Shown: in pieces, positions 17,973 to 26,739 of the stretch
Numbering within the stretch: the stretch's first letter is position 1
How the letters are laid out: the number at the start of each line of letters is the position of its first letter
From: Chitinophaga solisilvae
GTDB taxonomy: Bacteria > Bacteroidota > Bacteroidia > Chitinophagales > Chitinophagaceae
NCBI RefSeq assembly: GCF_009928525.1
Contig: NZ_JAABOK010000003.1
Coordinates: 496,001-560,000 of the forward strand
Length of the DNA stretch: 64,000 nucleotides
Reading direction: 5' to 3'
The notes under the pieces: model-generated
Databases searched by the model: none
What the model was told of the DNA's origin: nothing
Seen by the model: the letters and a program-made list of their open reading frames with translations, nothing else
Position numbers and translations under genes: made by a program

Positions 17973-20591
17973 CTACCCAATCATTGCCTTCACCGCTAAA
18001 ATCACCTGTTCCAGTTTATCGGTTTCCTGGCCGCCGGCTGTGGCGAAAGATTTCTGGCCGCCGCCGCCGCCTTTAATCAGCGGAGCGATGTGTTCCTTGA
18101 TAATCTTTGGCGCTTCCCAGCCTTTTTCGGTAACCAGTTTTTCATCGATCGTCAGGGCGATGCCTGCTTTCCCGCCGATGTTGGCGGCGAAGAGCAGTAC
18201 GTGGTTGGGAATATCATTTTTCAGCTGGGCAGACAGCTGCTTCAGGCCTTCCGCATTGCTCACGGACACTACTTTTCCGAGGAAGTTGATGCCGTTGATG
18301 TCCTGTGCCTGGCTGCGCAGGGTACCTGCCAGCTGGCGTACTTTTTCGAGTTCCAGGGCATCTACCTGTTTTTCCAGTGCTGCTTTGTCGGCCGCCAGTG
18401 TTTCTACTGCTTTCACCAGCTCTTTAGGATTCTTCAGGGTGTTCTTTACCTCTTTCAGCTGCTGCAGCTGCTCGTTGATAAAGGCTTCCGCCTGGGCGCC
18501 GGTAACGGCTTCCACGCGGCGAACGCCTGCTGCTACGGCGCTTTCAGATACAAATTTGAACATGCCCAGCTCTCCGGTGGCCCCTACGTGGGTACCGCCG
18601 CACAGCTCCACGCTGTAGGCCGGATCTATCATCACTACGCGTACCACGTCGCCGTATTTTTCGCCGAAAAGGGCCATTGCTCCTAGTTTCAGTGCTTCTT
18701 CCTTAGGCAGTTCCCGGATGACTACCGGGATATTCTGACGGATTTTTTCGTTGACGATGGTTTCTATCTGTGCCAGTTCTTCATCAGTCACTTTTGCAAA
18801 GTGAGAGAAGTCGAAGCGGAGGTTGTCAGCATTCACCAGGGATCCTTTCTGTGCCACGTGCGTTCCCAGTATCTGACGCAGTGCTGCGTGCAGCAGGTGG
18901 GTAGCGGAGTGGTGGCGGGCAGTATCTCTGCGTTTTTCCCTGGCTACGGTGGCTTTTACCGGAGCGTTGGGAGTGGAAGGCAGTTTATCCGCAAAGTGAA
19001 TGGTCAGGTTGTTTTCTTTTTTGGTATCCGTGATGTGGATGATTTCATCGCCGAAGTGCAGGGTACCGGTATCGCCTACCTGGCCGCCGCTTTCTGCGTA
19101 GAAAGGCGTCTGGCCGAGAACCAGCTGATACTGTTCCTTGCCTTTGGCTTTTACGGTGCGGTATTTCAGTAGTTTGGTACTGCTTTCCAGCTGCTCGTAG
19201 CCCACGAATACAGAGTCCGGGGTTTCATCCAGCACTACCCAGTCGCCGGTATCCATTTCTGTGGCGGCGCGGGAGCGGTCTTTCTGCTGTTTCATGGCAG
19301 CCTCAAAACCTTTCTCATCTACAGTAAAGCTGTTTTCAGCAGCGATCAGCGTGGTGAGGTCATAAGGGAAGCCGTATGTATCGTACAGTTCGAAGGCTGT
19401 TTTACCGTCAATTGCTTTGCCGGCAGCCTGCTGCATGAAGTCTTCGATGCGGCGGATACCGCTGTCGAGGGTACGCAGGAAGTTATTTTCTTCTTCAAAT
19501 ATTACTTTCTTTACAAAGTCCACCTGCTGCTGCAGTTCCGGGAATACGTGTGAGAACTGTGCGGCCAGTACCGGTATGAGGTCGTGCAGCAACGGTTTCT
19601 TTACATCCAGGAAGGAGAAGTAGTAACGCACGGCTCTGCGCAGGATACGGCGGATGACGTAGCCGGCGCCGGTGTTGGAAGGCAGCTGGCCGTCGGCGAT
19701 GGTGAAGGAGATAGCGCGGATATGGTCGGCGATTACGCGGAATGCCACATCTTTCTTGTCATCGGTGCCTTCATATTTTTTTCCGGTCAGGCTTTCGGTG
19801 GTGTGGATGGTACCCATGAACAGGTCGGTATCGTAGTTGGAGGTTTTACCCTGCAATACGCGTACAAGGCGCTCCAGACCCATACCGGTGTCCACATGCT
19901 TTGCGGGCAGTGGTTCCAGGGATTTGTCCTTGAGGCGGTTGAACTGCATGAATACGTTGTTCCATATTTCTATCACCTGCGGGTGGTCGGTGTTTACGAG
20001 GGTTTTACCATCTACGGCCTTTCTTTCTTCCGCTGTTCTGCAATCTACGTGTATTTCAGAGCAGGGGCCGCAGGGGCCGGTATCGCCCATCTCCCAGAAA
20101 TTATCTTTCTTGTTACCCAGCAGGATGCGGTCTTCCGCAATATGTTCCTTCCAGAAGTTATAGGCTTCTTCGTCTTTCGGCAGGTTCTCGGATGCGTCGC
20201 CTTCGAAGACGGTCACATACAGCTTGTCTTTGGGGATTTTATATACTTCGGTCAGCAGTTCCCAGCTCCAGGCAATGGCTTCTTTCTTGAAATAATCGCC
20301 AAAGCTCCAGTTGCCGAGCATTTCAAACATGGTATGGTGATAAGTATCAATACCTACTTCTTCCAGATCATTGTGTTTGCCGCTGACGCGCAGACATTTC
20401 TGTGTATCCGCCACCCTGGTGTGCGCTGGTACCTTATTACCCAGAAAATAGTCCTTAAACTGGTTCATACCCGCGTTGGTAAACATCAGGGTAGGGTCGT
20501 TTTTGATAACAATCGGGGCAGATGGCACGATCTGGTGCCCTTTGGACGCAAAAAAATCCAGGAATTGCTGTCTTATCTCAGAGGCTGTCAT
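17973..20591 (-). CDS. alaS: Alanine--tRNA ligase
   Basis: A protein of 872 residues, the standard length. The N-terminal class II catalytic core starts MTASEIRQQFLDFFASKGH with PSAPIVIKNDPTLMFTNAGM. Then come the GTGMGLERL-like motif (VDTGMGLERLVRVLQG), the editing domain with HHSATHLLHAALR (zinc site HxxxH) and CGGTHV, and the C-terminal DHHA1-type domain with GGGGGQKSFATAGG. It charges tRNA(Ala) and clears mischarged Ser and Gly. Its divergent neighbour is the M23 peptidase gene, and the two share an intergenic region with two predicted promoters. Element E3 caps its stop. Confidence 0.99.
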   Translation of the reverse strand: MTASEIRQQFLDFFASKGHQIVPSAPIVIKNDPTLMFTNAGMNQFKDYFLGNKVPAHTRVADTQKCLRVSGKHNDLEEVGIDTYHHTMFEMLGNWSFGDYFKKEAIAWSWELLTEVYKIPKDKLYVTVFEGDASENLPKDEEAYNFWKEHIAEDRILLGNKKDNFWEMGDTGPCGPCSEIHVDCRTAEERKAVDGKTLVNTDHPQVIEIWNNVFMQFNRLKDKSLEPLPAKHVDTGMGLERLVRVLQGKTSNYDTDLFMGTIHTTESLTGKKYEGTDDKKDVAFRVIADHIRAISFTIADGQLPSNTGAGYVIRRILRRAVRYYFSFLDVKKPLLHDLIPVLAAQFSHVFPELQQQVDFVKKVIFEEENNFLRTLDSGIRRIEDFMQQAAGKAIDGKTAFELYDTYGFPYDLTTLIAAENSFTVDEKGFEAAMKQQKDRSRAATEMDTGDWVVLDETPDSVFVGYEQLESSTKLLKYRTVKAKGKEQYQLVLGQTPFYAESGGQVGDTGTLHFGDEIIHITDTKKENNLTIHFADKLPSTPNAPVKATVAREKRRDTARHHSATHLLHAALRQILGTHVAQKGSLVNADNLRFDFSHFAKVTDEELAQIETIVNEKIRQNIPVVIRELPKEEALKLGAMALFGEKYGDVVRVVMIDPAYSVELCGGTHVGATGELGMFKFVSESAVAAGVRRVEAVTGAQAEAFINEQLQQLKEVKNTLKNPKELVKAVETLAADKAALEKQVDALELEKVRQLAGTLRSQAQDINGINFLGKVVSVSNAEGLKQLSAQLKNDIPNHVLLFAANIGGKAGIALTIDEKLVTEKGWEAPKIIKEHIAPLIKGGGGGQKSFATAGGQETDKLEQVILAVKAMIG

Positions 20592-20707
20592 AAATATTGA
20601 TACGAATTAATATGTATTTTAAGTGTTATAATTGCACTTCCCGGCATATAGCTTTTAATTGTTTTTCAAGCTATTATGAAGTAGTTAGAAAATTGACATT
20701 CAAAAGG

Positions 20708-20738
20708 TTGACGTTTTAATCTAATTACATTAGGTTTG
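20708..20738 (+). promoter_or_regulatory. Predicted promoter of the M23 peptidase operon
   Basis: TTG (20708-20710), a 20-base spacer and TAGGTTTG (20731-20738) fit the Bacteroidota TTG-N20-TAnnTTTG consensus exactly. The downstream gene starts at 20943. Confidence 0.65.
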
Positions 20739-20773
20739 TGCGCCTTATTTTCCCGCGGTGTTTACAGGGAGTG

Positions 20774-20805
20774 CAAAAATATTGAAACCTGTAGGATTAT
20801 GCAAA
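20774..20805 (-). promoter_or_regulatory. Predicted promoter of alaS
   Basis: On the minus strand TTTG (20805-20802), a 20-base spacer and TATTTTTG (20781-20774) give an exact consensus match. Transcription would run left into alaS (start 20591) across the plus-strand promoter at 20708. Confidence 0.6.
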
Positions 20806-20942
20806 ACAGGTTGTGTTACCTGGCAAAAAAGTTAATGTGGACAGAAAATAGTGCTACCTCCATCCAGCTGTTTGTACCCATGAAATAAATCTGCGGTCAT
20901 AGCGTTTGTGTGCACTATGACTACTAAAGTACAACCCGGTGC

Positions 20943-21914
20943 ATGAAGAAGGTTAAATATTTTTACAACACCCAGACTTTAAAATATGAGAAGCTCGTAG
21001 TATCCCTGCGGGTAAAGATCCTGAGGATTCTGGGGTTTGTGTCTGCAGCTATTGTAACCGGAGCCATTTTCCTCTCCGTTGCCTACCGCGTGGTGGATTC
21101 CCCGAAGGAAAAGTCCCTGCGCCGTGATCTGGAAGGTATGAAGGAAAAATACGAAGCCCTCCAGGGCCGTATGAAGGAAGTGAAAGGCAAGCTGGCAGAG
21201 CTGGAAGACCGGGACAATGAAATTTACCGCGTCATTTTTGAGGCCTCTCCTATCCCTGACAGCACCCGCCAGGGTAAAATCAATCGCGACGAAGAAGCCT
21301 CCCAGCTGCAGTCTTTTGCCAGCAGTGAAATCATCGCTTCTACCGGCGTATTGCTGAAAGAACTGACCAACCGCATCAAAATACAGGAAAAATCATACGA
21401 AGAAATCGATAACCTGGTGAAGAACAAACAGCAGATGCTGGCTTCCATCCCGGCTATCCAGCCGGTGGCCAACAAAGACCTGAAGCATATTGCCTCCGGT
21501 TTCGGCTACCGTATCGATCCTATCTATAAAACCATGAAGTACCACGCCGGCCTCGACTTCGCCGCTCCCAGCGGAACGCCTATCTATGCTACCGGCGATG
21601 GCGTAGTAGAAGAAGCCAGCCTGAGCGATGTCGGATACGGTAACCACGTAATTATCCGCCACGGCTACGGGTATAAAACCCTTTACGGGCACATGCTCCG
21701 CATGAAAGTGAAAGGCGGCCAGTCCGTAAAACGCGGCGATGTACTCGGTTGGGTAGGCAGCACCGGTAAATCTACCGGCCCGCACTGCCACTACGAAGTC
21801 ATTAAAAACGGGGATAAAGTGGACCCGGTTTACTTCTTTTTCAACGACCTTACCCCTGAACAATTTGACCGGATGCTGAAGATGGCCCGCTCCGGTAACC
21901 AGTCGTTTGACTAA
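20943..21914 (+). CDS. M23-family (LytM) metallopeptidase, membrane anchored
   Basis: A protein of 323 residues. A short cytoplasmic N-terminus is followed by one membrane segment (about 33-53), a Lys/Glu-rich coiled coil (about 58-95 and 140-170) and a C-terminal peptidase M23 domain (about 190-300). Zinc ligands are in HAGLDFAAPSGTP and HCHYEV, with YKTLYGHM between. It probably cuts cell-wall peptide cross-links or activates amidases in the periplasm. The gene order alaS, M23 peptidase, MerR regulator looks like a conserved arrangement in Bacteroidota. That is from memory and was not tested here. Confidence 0.95.
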   Translation: MKKVKYFYNTQTLKYEKLVVSLRVKILRILGFVSAAIVTGAIFLSVAYRVVDSPKEKSLRRDLEGMKEKYEALQGRMKEVKGKLAELEDRDNEIYRVIFEASPIPDSTRQGKINRDEEASQLQSFASSEIIASTGVLLKELTNRIKIQEKSYEEIDNLVKNKQQMLASIPAIQPVANKDLKHIASGFGYRIDPIYKTMKYHAGLDFAAPSGTPIYATGDGVVEEASLSDVGYGNHVIIRHGYGYKTLYGHMLRMKVKGGQSVKRGDVLGWVGSTGKSTGPHCHYEVIKNGDKVDPVYFFFNDLTPEQFDRMLKMARSGNQSFD

Positions 21915-22035
21915 CTTTACTGGTTAGCTGTTAGAGAGTTATCATTGGTTTAATAATATTTTTCCGGAGGATGCTATGCGCTAAAAGCGTAACTTCATTC
22001 CCGTAAAGAATATTTTTTCACCGTTTTTTACGATC

Positions 22036-22551
22036 ATGCAACAGTTAGACCTCTTTTCGCCATCAGGAACACCCCCTCCGGCATCGCCGAAAAAAGGAAG
22101 CTCCGTCAAAGCAAAAGTGAAAAAGGCTGTAACCATAGCACCGCCCAAGCCGGTTACCGGCAAAAAGCGGGGACGTAAATCATTGAAAGAAATATCAGAG
22201 GACCCTGACTTGATTATGGAACTGGATAAATTAGTCTTAGAAAAACAATACTATTCCATCAGTGAAGTAGCTGCCATGTTTAGGGTAAATACTTCGCTCA
22301 TCCGCTATTGGGAGAATGAGTTTGATATTCTGCAGCCCAAAAAAAACCGGAAAGGCGACCGGCTCTTCCGCCAGGAAGATATCCATCATCTGAAACTTAT
22401 TTATCATCTGTTACGTGAAAGAAAATATACAATAGAAGGCGCCAAACAAAAATTGAAAGAAGATCATAAACTGGCAGCACGTAATTTCGAAATGGTACAA
22501 GCTTTGCTGAAAGTACGGGGTTTTTTAACCGAACTGAAAGATCAATTATAA
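22036..22551 (+). CDS. MerR-family transcriptional regulator with basic N-terminal extension
   Basis: A protein of 171 residues. The first 55 or so are Lys/Pro/Ala-rich and probably disordered (with KKRGRKSLKEI, an AT-hook-like basic patch). The MerR winged-helix domain follows (about 70-145) with YYSISEVAAMFRVNTSLIRY and WENEF, then ERKYTIEGAKQKL. No metal-binding Cys cluster or long effector domain is visible, so the ligand is unknown. The stop is five bases before the next start, so it is probably cotranscribed with the thioredoxin-fold gene. Confidence 0.93.
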   Translation: MQQLDLFSPSGTPPPASPKKGSSVKAKVKKAVTIAPPKPVTGKKRGRKSLKEISEDPDLIMELDKLVLEKQYYSISEVAAMFRVNTSLIRYWENEFDILQPKKNRKGDRLFRQEDIHHLKLIYHLLRERKYTIEGAKQKLKEDHKLAARNFEMVQALLKVRGFLTELKDQL

Positions 22552-22555
22552 AAAA

Positions 22556-23071
22556 ATGATTATGCGATTGAAAACATTACTCCTGGGAGGCAGCCTGCTG
22601 TTTTCTGCTATGGCCTGGGCACAAAATGGCAATGATAAAGTGCTGAAAGGGAAAATAGAGATGAAAACCCTGATGCAGGACGAGTCTACCGCCTGGTTCT
22701 ACAAAGGTGTGAACAACTACCAGCCCAACGACCGGATGCTGAACTACCTGAAAGCAAACCGCAGCAACTTCAACCTGGTGGTAGTAATGGGCACCTGGGA
22801 TGAAACCAGCCGCAAAGTAGTACCTGAACTCTATAAAGTAATGATCACCGCAGGCAGCCCCGATGAACAGGTACTCCTCTTCGGCGCTGATGAAAAAATG
22901 CAGACAGACTCCCCCACCGATTATAAAGTGAAAAAAGTACCTACCGTTATCGTTTTCAGAGAAGGTAAAGAAGTAGGCCGCATCGTGGGTGAACCCAAAG
23001 AATCCATCGAAGGCGATCTTTCCCGCATTATCCTGAATACGAGTAAGAAGGAGAATGGAGGAACGGATTGA
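22556..23071 (+). CDS. Exported thioredoxin-fold protein lacking the CxxC motif
   Basis: A protein of 171 residues (165 from the second ATG at 22562). The signal peptide is cut near AWAQ. The fold follows thioredoxin: FNLVVVMGTWDETSRKVVPEL stands where WCxxCR would be, and the cis-proline motif KKVPTVIVFREGKEVGRIVGEP is present. Both active-site cysteines are replaced (WDETSR), so thiol redox activity is not expected. A structural or binding role is more likely. It follows the MerR gene by four bases. The stop is four bases from element E4. Confidence 0.88.
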   Translation: MIMRLKTLLLGGSLLFSAMAWAQNGNDKVLKGKIEMKTLMQDESTAWFYKGVNNYQPNDRMLNYLKANRSNFNLVVVMGTWDETSRKVVPELYKVMITAGSPDEQVLLFGADEKMQTDSPTDYKVKKVPTVIVFREGKEVGRIVGEPKESIEGDLSRIILNTSKKENGGTD

Positions 23072-23075
23072 TAAA

Positions 23076-23189
23076 AATTACGAATTACGAATTGCGAATT
23101 ACGAATGAGGAGCGAAGACATAAGCAAAGAAGTAAATTCTTTATCCGCTTATGTCTTCGCTCCTCATTCGTAATTCGCAATTCGTAATT
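23076..23189. repeat. Fold-back element E4 (class A), perfect 43-bp stem
   Basis: Arms 23083-23125 and 23147-23189 are perfectly complementary over 43 bp. The 21-base loop is at 23126-23146. Heptamers: four on the left, three on the right. The stem segment after AATG is AGGA, then GCGAAGACATAAGC. The left end is four bases after the stop of the thioredoxin-fold gene, and the right end is three bases from the mscS stop, so the element is the whole gap. Its loop is the reverse complement of the E6 loop (20 of 21 bases). Confidence 0.97.
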
Positions 23190-23192
23190 AAT

Positions 23193-24296
23193 TTAGTTCC
23201 TCATGTCTGTTAACACCACATTCGTCGACGTTCCCGGCATTTTAATATTATGATCCGCCAGTACTTTTATGATGCCCAATGAAACGGCTTCCCGCAGCGC
23301 GTTGTACTGGCTGCCTTCAATGATGTAAGTGTTGAAAATGATTTGTATAACGAAGGTGTCTTTAGTGAATTCATTCAGGTTGACCACGAAGCCTTCCAGG
23401 ATATTCTGGTTGGAGCCAATCAGCTTTCTCATATCCTGAAGGGCCTGCAGGAGCTTGTCTGCGGGCGTATCACCGCCTAGCTCCAGCCGGAGCGATACTC
23501 TCTGCTGGGTGCGGAGAGACAGGTTATCCAGGATGCTGTCTACCATCTTTTTGTTAGGAACCGTAACATATGTTTTTTCCAGTGTGCGTATGCGGGTGCT
23601 GCGCAACCCGATTTTCTCCACGGTACCCTGCCAGGAATCCACCTTAACGTTATCACCTACACGAAATGGCTTGTCGAAGAAGATAATGAAAGAGCCGATC
23701 AGGTTCTCTATACTCTCTTTGGCGGCGAGGGCAAGGGCTGCCGCACCGATACCAAGACCAGCGATAATCTTTTCTACCAGCGACGGACCAAACAGGATGC
23801 GTATAAAGGCTATAGCCCCCATAATGAATACAATAGCCTTGAAAAAATCCCGGAAGAAGATGATGAACTGATTGTCCGTTTTATCTTCTGTCAGGTCTGC
23901 CTTCTTCTCCAGCACCAGGGCAATAAAGTCAATCAGACGTAACATGATCCATATAATGCTCATGCTGAAAGCCAGTGCCAGCAACGTATTGGTGATATCC
24001 TGCAGGGTAGCCTTGTTATAGATGTGGATATTGAGTATGCCGGGGAAAGTAAACTGGTCGATGGTCAGCATAAAGGTGACCAGGAGCAGGAAATATTCCA
24101 GCGGACGAAGCAGGAGATTAACAAAATCCTTTTCGGCTATCTGGGGCGACCAATGCTTTACAAGCCGGAACAGCACTGCCGCCACGCCTTTGGATATAAA
24201 CCGCTTGATAAAGGAAACAAATAACAGTACGCCGATCAGTATCAGGTAATCCTTTACAGGGTTGTCGAGGATTACTTTGTTTAAAAATTCATTCAT
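23193..24296 (-). CDS. MscS-family mechanosensitive channel
   Basis: A protein of 367 residues with four or five hydrophobic segments in the first 170 residues, then the pore-lining helix and MscS domain GIGAAALALAAKESIENLIG and DKPFRVGDNVKVDSWQGTVE, and a soluble C-terminal domain. It would sit in the inner membrane and open under membrane tension to protect from osmotic downshock. The stop is capped by element E4. The start is four bases from the stop of the amidohydrolase upstream on the same strand, so the two form one transcript. Confidence 0.95.
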   Translation of the reverse strand: MNEFLNKVILDNPVKDYLILIGVLLFVSFIKRFISKGVAAVLFRLVKHWSPQIAEKDFVNLLLRPLEYFLLLVTFMLTIDQFTFPGILNIHIYNKATLQDITNTLLALAFSMSIIWIMLRLIDFIALVLEKKADLTEDKTDNQFIIFFRDFFKAIVFIMGAIAFIRILFGPSLVEKIIAGLGIGAAALALAAKESIENLIGSFIIFFDKPFRVGDNVKVDSWQGTVEKIGLRSTRIRTLEKTYVTVPNKKMVDSILDNLSLRTQQRVSLRLELGGDTPADKLLQALQDMRKLIGSNQNILEGFVVNLNEFTKDTFVIQIIFNTYIIEGSQYNALREAVSLGIIKVLADHNIKMPGTSTNVVLTDMRN

Positions 24297-24300
24297 ATGA

Positions 24301-25443
24301 CTAAATTATTCTTTTGCTGTTGTGGTTTATCAATACAATCCCCGGCGTGGTTCCCGGCCGGAAGCTGCCGTATCTGTCCTGTATGCCCAGGGCGCGGGCG
24401 CCGTTGGCAGTAGCCCAGCGCAGCATTTCTTCCAGCGGAATATCCGGGTAGTGCGCGCGGATGGTTTTAATTTCATCCCAGACAGACAGCTGGTGGTTAG
24501 AGGCCAGGCTATCTGTGCCCAGAGTAATATTACACCCGGATTGCCGGAAGAGTTGAATATCAGGTAAACGGTTTTCGATGTACAGGTTAGCCTGCGGACA
24601 AAGGCACCACCAGGCTTCTACCGGCTGCTGCTGCACAAAGCGTATATCTGCAGCATAAGAATAGGTGTTATGCACCAGCAGGATTTTATTCCGGGAGAAG
24701 ACCGGCAGGTAGGCTTCCAGGCTGTTAGTCCCCGGAGCGCTGAAGCTGCTGATGTCTATCCCAAACTGCTGGTAAAACTGCAGGAAATCGCCTGTTTTAG
24801 CCGTATATAGCTCGTTTTCCGCCGCACATTCCTGGTTATGTATGCTGAAGGGGGTATTGTCCGGTGTTTCCGCCAGCATGCCGAACAATGTTTTGCTGAC
24901 CGAATAGGGAGCGTGCGGTACAATGCTGGACTGATGGAAAGGGCCGTTGGCCGCCTGGAAGGCGCGGAGCACCTCCATACTGTAATTATACCTGGCCGTA
25001 GCGCCGGCATCCACAAAGCCCATACATTCCACAAAAGTGTGGTAATAAAGCCGCTGCTGCTGTTTCTGCGTCAGGGAAACGGTGCTGTTACTGATGTCGC
25101 CCACCGCTGCAATACCGGATTCCCACATGGCCTGCTCTGCTGCCGCCATGGCGGTACGGATCAGGTGGTCATCGGCGTTGCGGGACTGCATAACCTGTGT
25201 GAGAAAGGCCGGCAGCCCCGTTTTTTCAGCAATAACGCCTTTCATATGGGATAATTCCAGGTGGCAGTGGGTATTCACAAAGCCGGGACACAGAATCCCG
25301 TCCAGTTCCTGTACCTCGTCGCCGGGGTGGTAATCGGTAATCTCCGTAATGACGCCATCAGCGCTGGTTGTAAGCACTTTTCCGGGGCCAAGAAGCCGTT
25401 CGCCGTCGAATATATCCTTTCCTTTTAATTTGAACTGTTTCAA
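24301..25443 (-). CDS. Amidohydrolase-superfamily deaminase/hydrolase (TTG start)
   Basis: A protein of 380 residues. Metal-binding motifs of the chlorohydrolase/deaminase branch are seen in order: PGFVNTHCHLELSHM (HxH), VPHAPYSVS, FSIHNQECAAENEL, LLVHNTYS and LGTDSLASN. It hydrolyses or deaminates a ring compound in the cytoplasm. Aminofutalosine deaminase of the futalosine menaquinone pathway is one possibility, but no other pathway gene is near. The frame has no ATG between the upstream stop and the first family-like residue, so TTG at 25443 is the start. It is cotranscribed with mscS and divergent from prfA. Confidence 0.9.
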   Translation of the reverse strand: MKQFKLKGKDIFDGERLLGPGKVLTTSADGVITEITDYHPGDEVQELDGILCPGFVNTHCHLELSHMKGVIAEKTGLPAFLTQVMQSRNADDHLIRTAMAAAEQAMWESGIAAVGDISNSTVSLTQKQQQRLYYHTFVECMGFVDAGATARYNYSMEVLRAFQAANGPFHQSSIVPHAPYSVSKTLFGMLAETPDNTPFSIHNQECAAENELYTAKTGDFLQFYQQFGIDISSFSAPGTNSLEAYLPVFSRNKILLVHNTYSYAADIRFVQQQPVEAWWCLCPQANLYIENRLPDIQLFRQSGCNITLGTDSLASNHQLSVWDEIKTIRAHYPDIPLEEMLRWATANGARALGIQDRYGSFRPGTTPGIVLINHNSKRII

Positions 25444-25459
25444 TAACCTGATATTTAGT

Positions 25460-25467
25460 TAATTTTG
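25460..25467 (+). promoter_or_regulatory. Candidate -7 box of prfA
   Basis: TAATTTTG matches TAnnTTTG 60 bases before the prfA ATG. No convincing -33 element lies 19-21 bases upstream. Confidence 0.35.
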
Positions 25468-25527
25468 CAACCCGATTAGCAGTATCATATCCCGGTGAGG
25501 GAGGATACTCAAAAGTCAAAGATAATT

Positions 25528-26592
25528 ATGATAGACAAACTGGAAGCTATAAAAGGCCGTTTTGAACAGGTATCGCTGGCCCTTACCAACCCCGAAGTGG
25601 TAAGTGATAACAAAAAATTTGGTCAGCTTAGCAAAGAATACCGGCAGCTGGAGAAGATTGTAAAGGCGTACGACGCCTACCGCAACCTGCTGGACAATAT
25701 TGCATTTAACAAAGAAGTGCTTGACAGCGGCGATGAAGAAATGCGCGAGCTGGCAAAATCTGAAACAGAAGCATTGCAGGAGCAGAAAGCCGAACAGGAA
25801 GAAGCTATCCGCAATCTGCTGATACCAAAGGATCCGCAGGATGAAAAGAATGCGATCCTGGAGATCCGCGCCGGTACCGGTGGCGACGAGGCCAGTCTCT
25901 TCGCCGGCGATCTGATGCGTATGTATCTCCGCTATTGCGAGCTGAAAGGCTGGTCTACCAGCCTGCTCAGCGAAAACCCAGGTTCTGCCGGCGGTTTCAA
26001 GGAGGTGGTGATTGAGGTAAGCGGCGATGATGTATACGGTACCCTGAAGTTTGAATCAGGCGTACACCGCGTACAACGTGTGCCGGCAACGGAAGCCTCC
26101 GGAAGGGTGCATACTTCTGCCGCTACGGTGGCCGTGCTGCCGGAAGCCGACGACGTGGATGTGGATGTCCGCGAAGCAGATATTAAAATGGATACCTTCC
26201 GCTCTTCCGGTGCAGGGGGCCAGCACGTAAACAAAACAGAGTCCGCGGTGAGGCTCACGCACATCCCTACCGGCGTGGTAGTGGAGTGTCAGGAAGGCCG
26301 CAGCCAGCACTCTAACCGTGAAATAGCCATGAAGATGTTACGTACACGCATATACGAAGCGGCTGTGCGTAAGCATGAAGACGCCATCGCTTCCAAGCGT
26401 AAGAGTCTGGTATCTACCGGCGACCGCTCCGCTAAAATACGCACCTACAACTACCCGCAGGGACGTGTAACAGATCACCGCATCGGGATGACGGTTTATA
26501 ACCTGGATGCCTTTATGAACGGAGAGATCAAGGATATGGTGGATGCGCTGCAGTTTGCAGAGAATGCGGAAAAGCTGAAACAAGGCAACTAA
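25528..26592 (+). CDS. prfA: Peptide chain release factor 1
   Basis: A protein of 354 residues from the ATG at 25528. A GTG 33 bases upstream is in frame but adds residues not typical of the family. It has the RF1 domain with GGQ motif (SSGAGGQHVNKTESAVR) and the codon-recognition region (RVQRVPATEASGRVHTSAATV, including the PxT-type PAT). It releases peptides at UAA and UAG in the cytoplasm. A good hairpin terminator follows 22 bases after the stop, so it is probably single or the end of a short unit. Confidence 0.98.
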   Translation: MIDKLEAIKGRFEQVSLALTNPEVVSDNKKFGQLSKEYRQLEKIVKAYDAYRNLLDNIAFNKEVLDSGDEEMRELAKSETEALQEQKAEQEEAIRNLLIPKDPQDEKNAILEIRAGTGGDEASLFAGDLMRMYLRYCELKGWSTSLLSENPGSAGGFKEVVIEVSGDDVYGTLKFESGVHRVQRVPATEASGRVHTSAATVAVLPEADDVDVDVREADIKMDTFRSSGAGGQHVNKTESAVRLTHIPTGVVVECQEGRSQHSNREIAMKMLRTRIYEAAVRKHEDAIASKRKSLVSTGDRSAKIRTYNYPQGRVTDHRIGMTVYNLDAFMNGEIKDMVDALQFAENAEKLKQGN

Positions 26593-26613
26593 TCAGTTCA
26601 TATAATTGCATAG

Positions 26614-26644
26614 AAAAGGGAAGCGGCAACGCTTTCCTTTTTTT
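26614..26644 (+). terminator. Rho-independent terminator after prfA
   Basis: AAGGGAAGCG pairs with CGCTTTCCTT (10 bp with one wobble) around the loop GCAA and runs into a seven-T tract. Confidence 0.9.
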
Positions 26645-26739
26645 GTGCTTTACAAATCCGTAACGCGGAATTTCCTCAAATAATCCTACATTTAATTACG
26701 ACCACTACAATAATCCTTCCTTTAAAATCCATATCAATT

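Larger units (their letters stand above)
20592..20942. other. Divergent intergenic region alaS / M23 peptidase
   Basis: No ORF of significance. It holds two predicted promoters facing each other (see the two entries at 20708 and 20774) and is otherwise AT-rich without repeats. Both leaders would be long, about 175 bases for alaS and 200 bases for the peptidase gene. Confidence 0.6.

Noticed and set aside
19584..20600. Plus-strand ORF of 338 codons antisense to alaS
   Set aside because: It is a shadow of the alaS coding frame: no domain, low-complexity Val/Phe/Gly content, and alaS on the other strand is certain.
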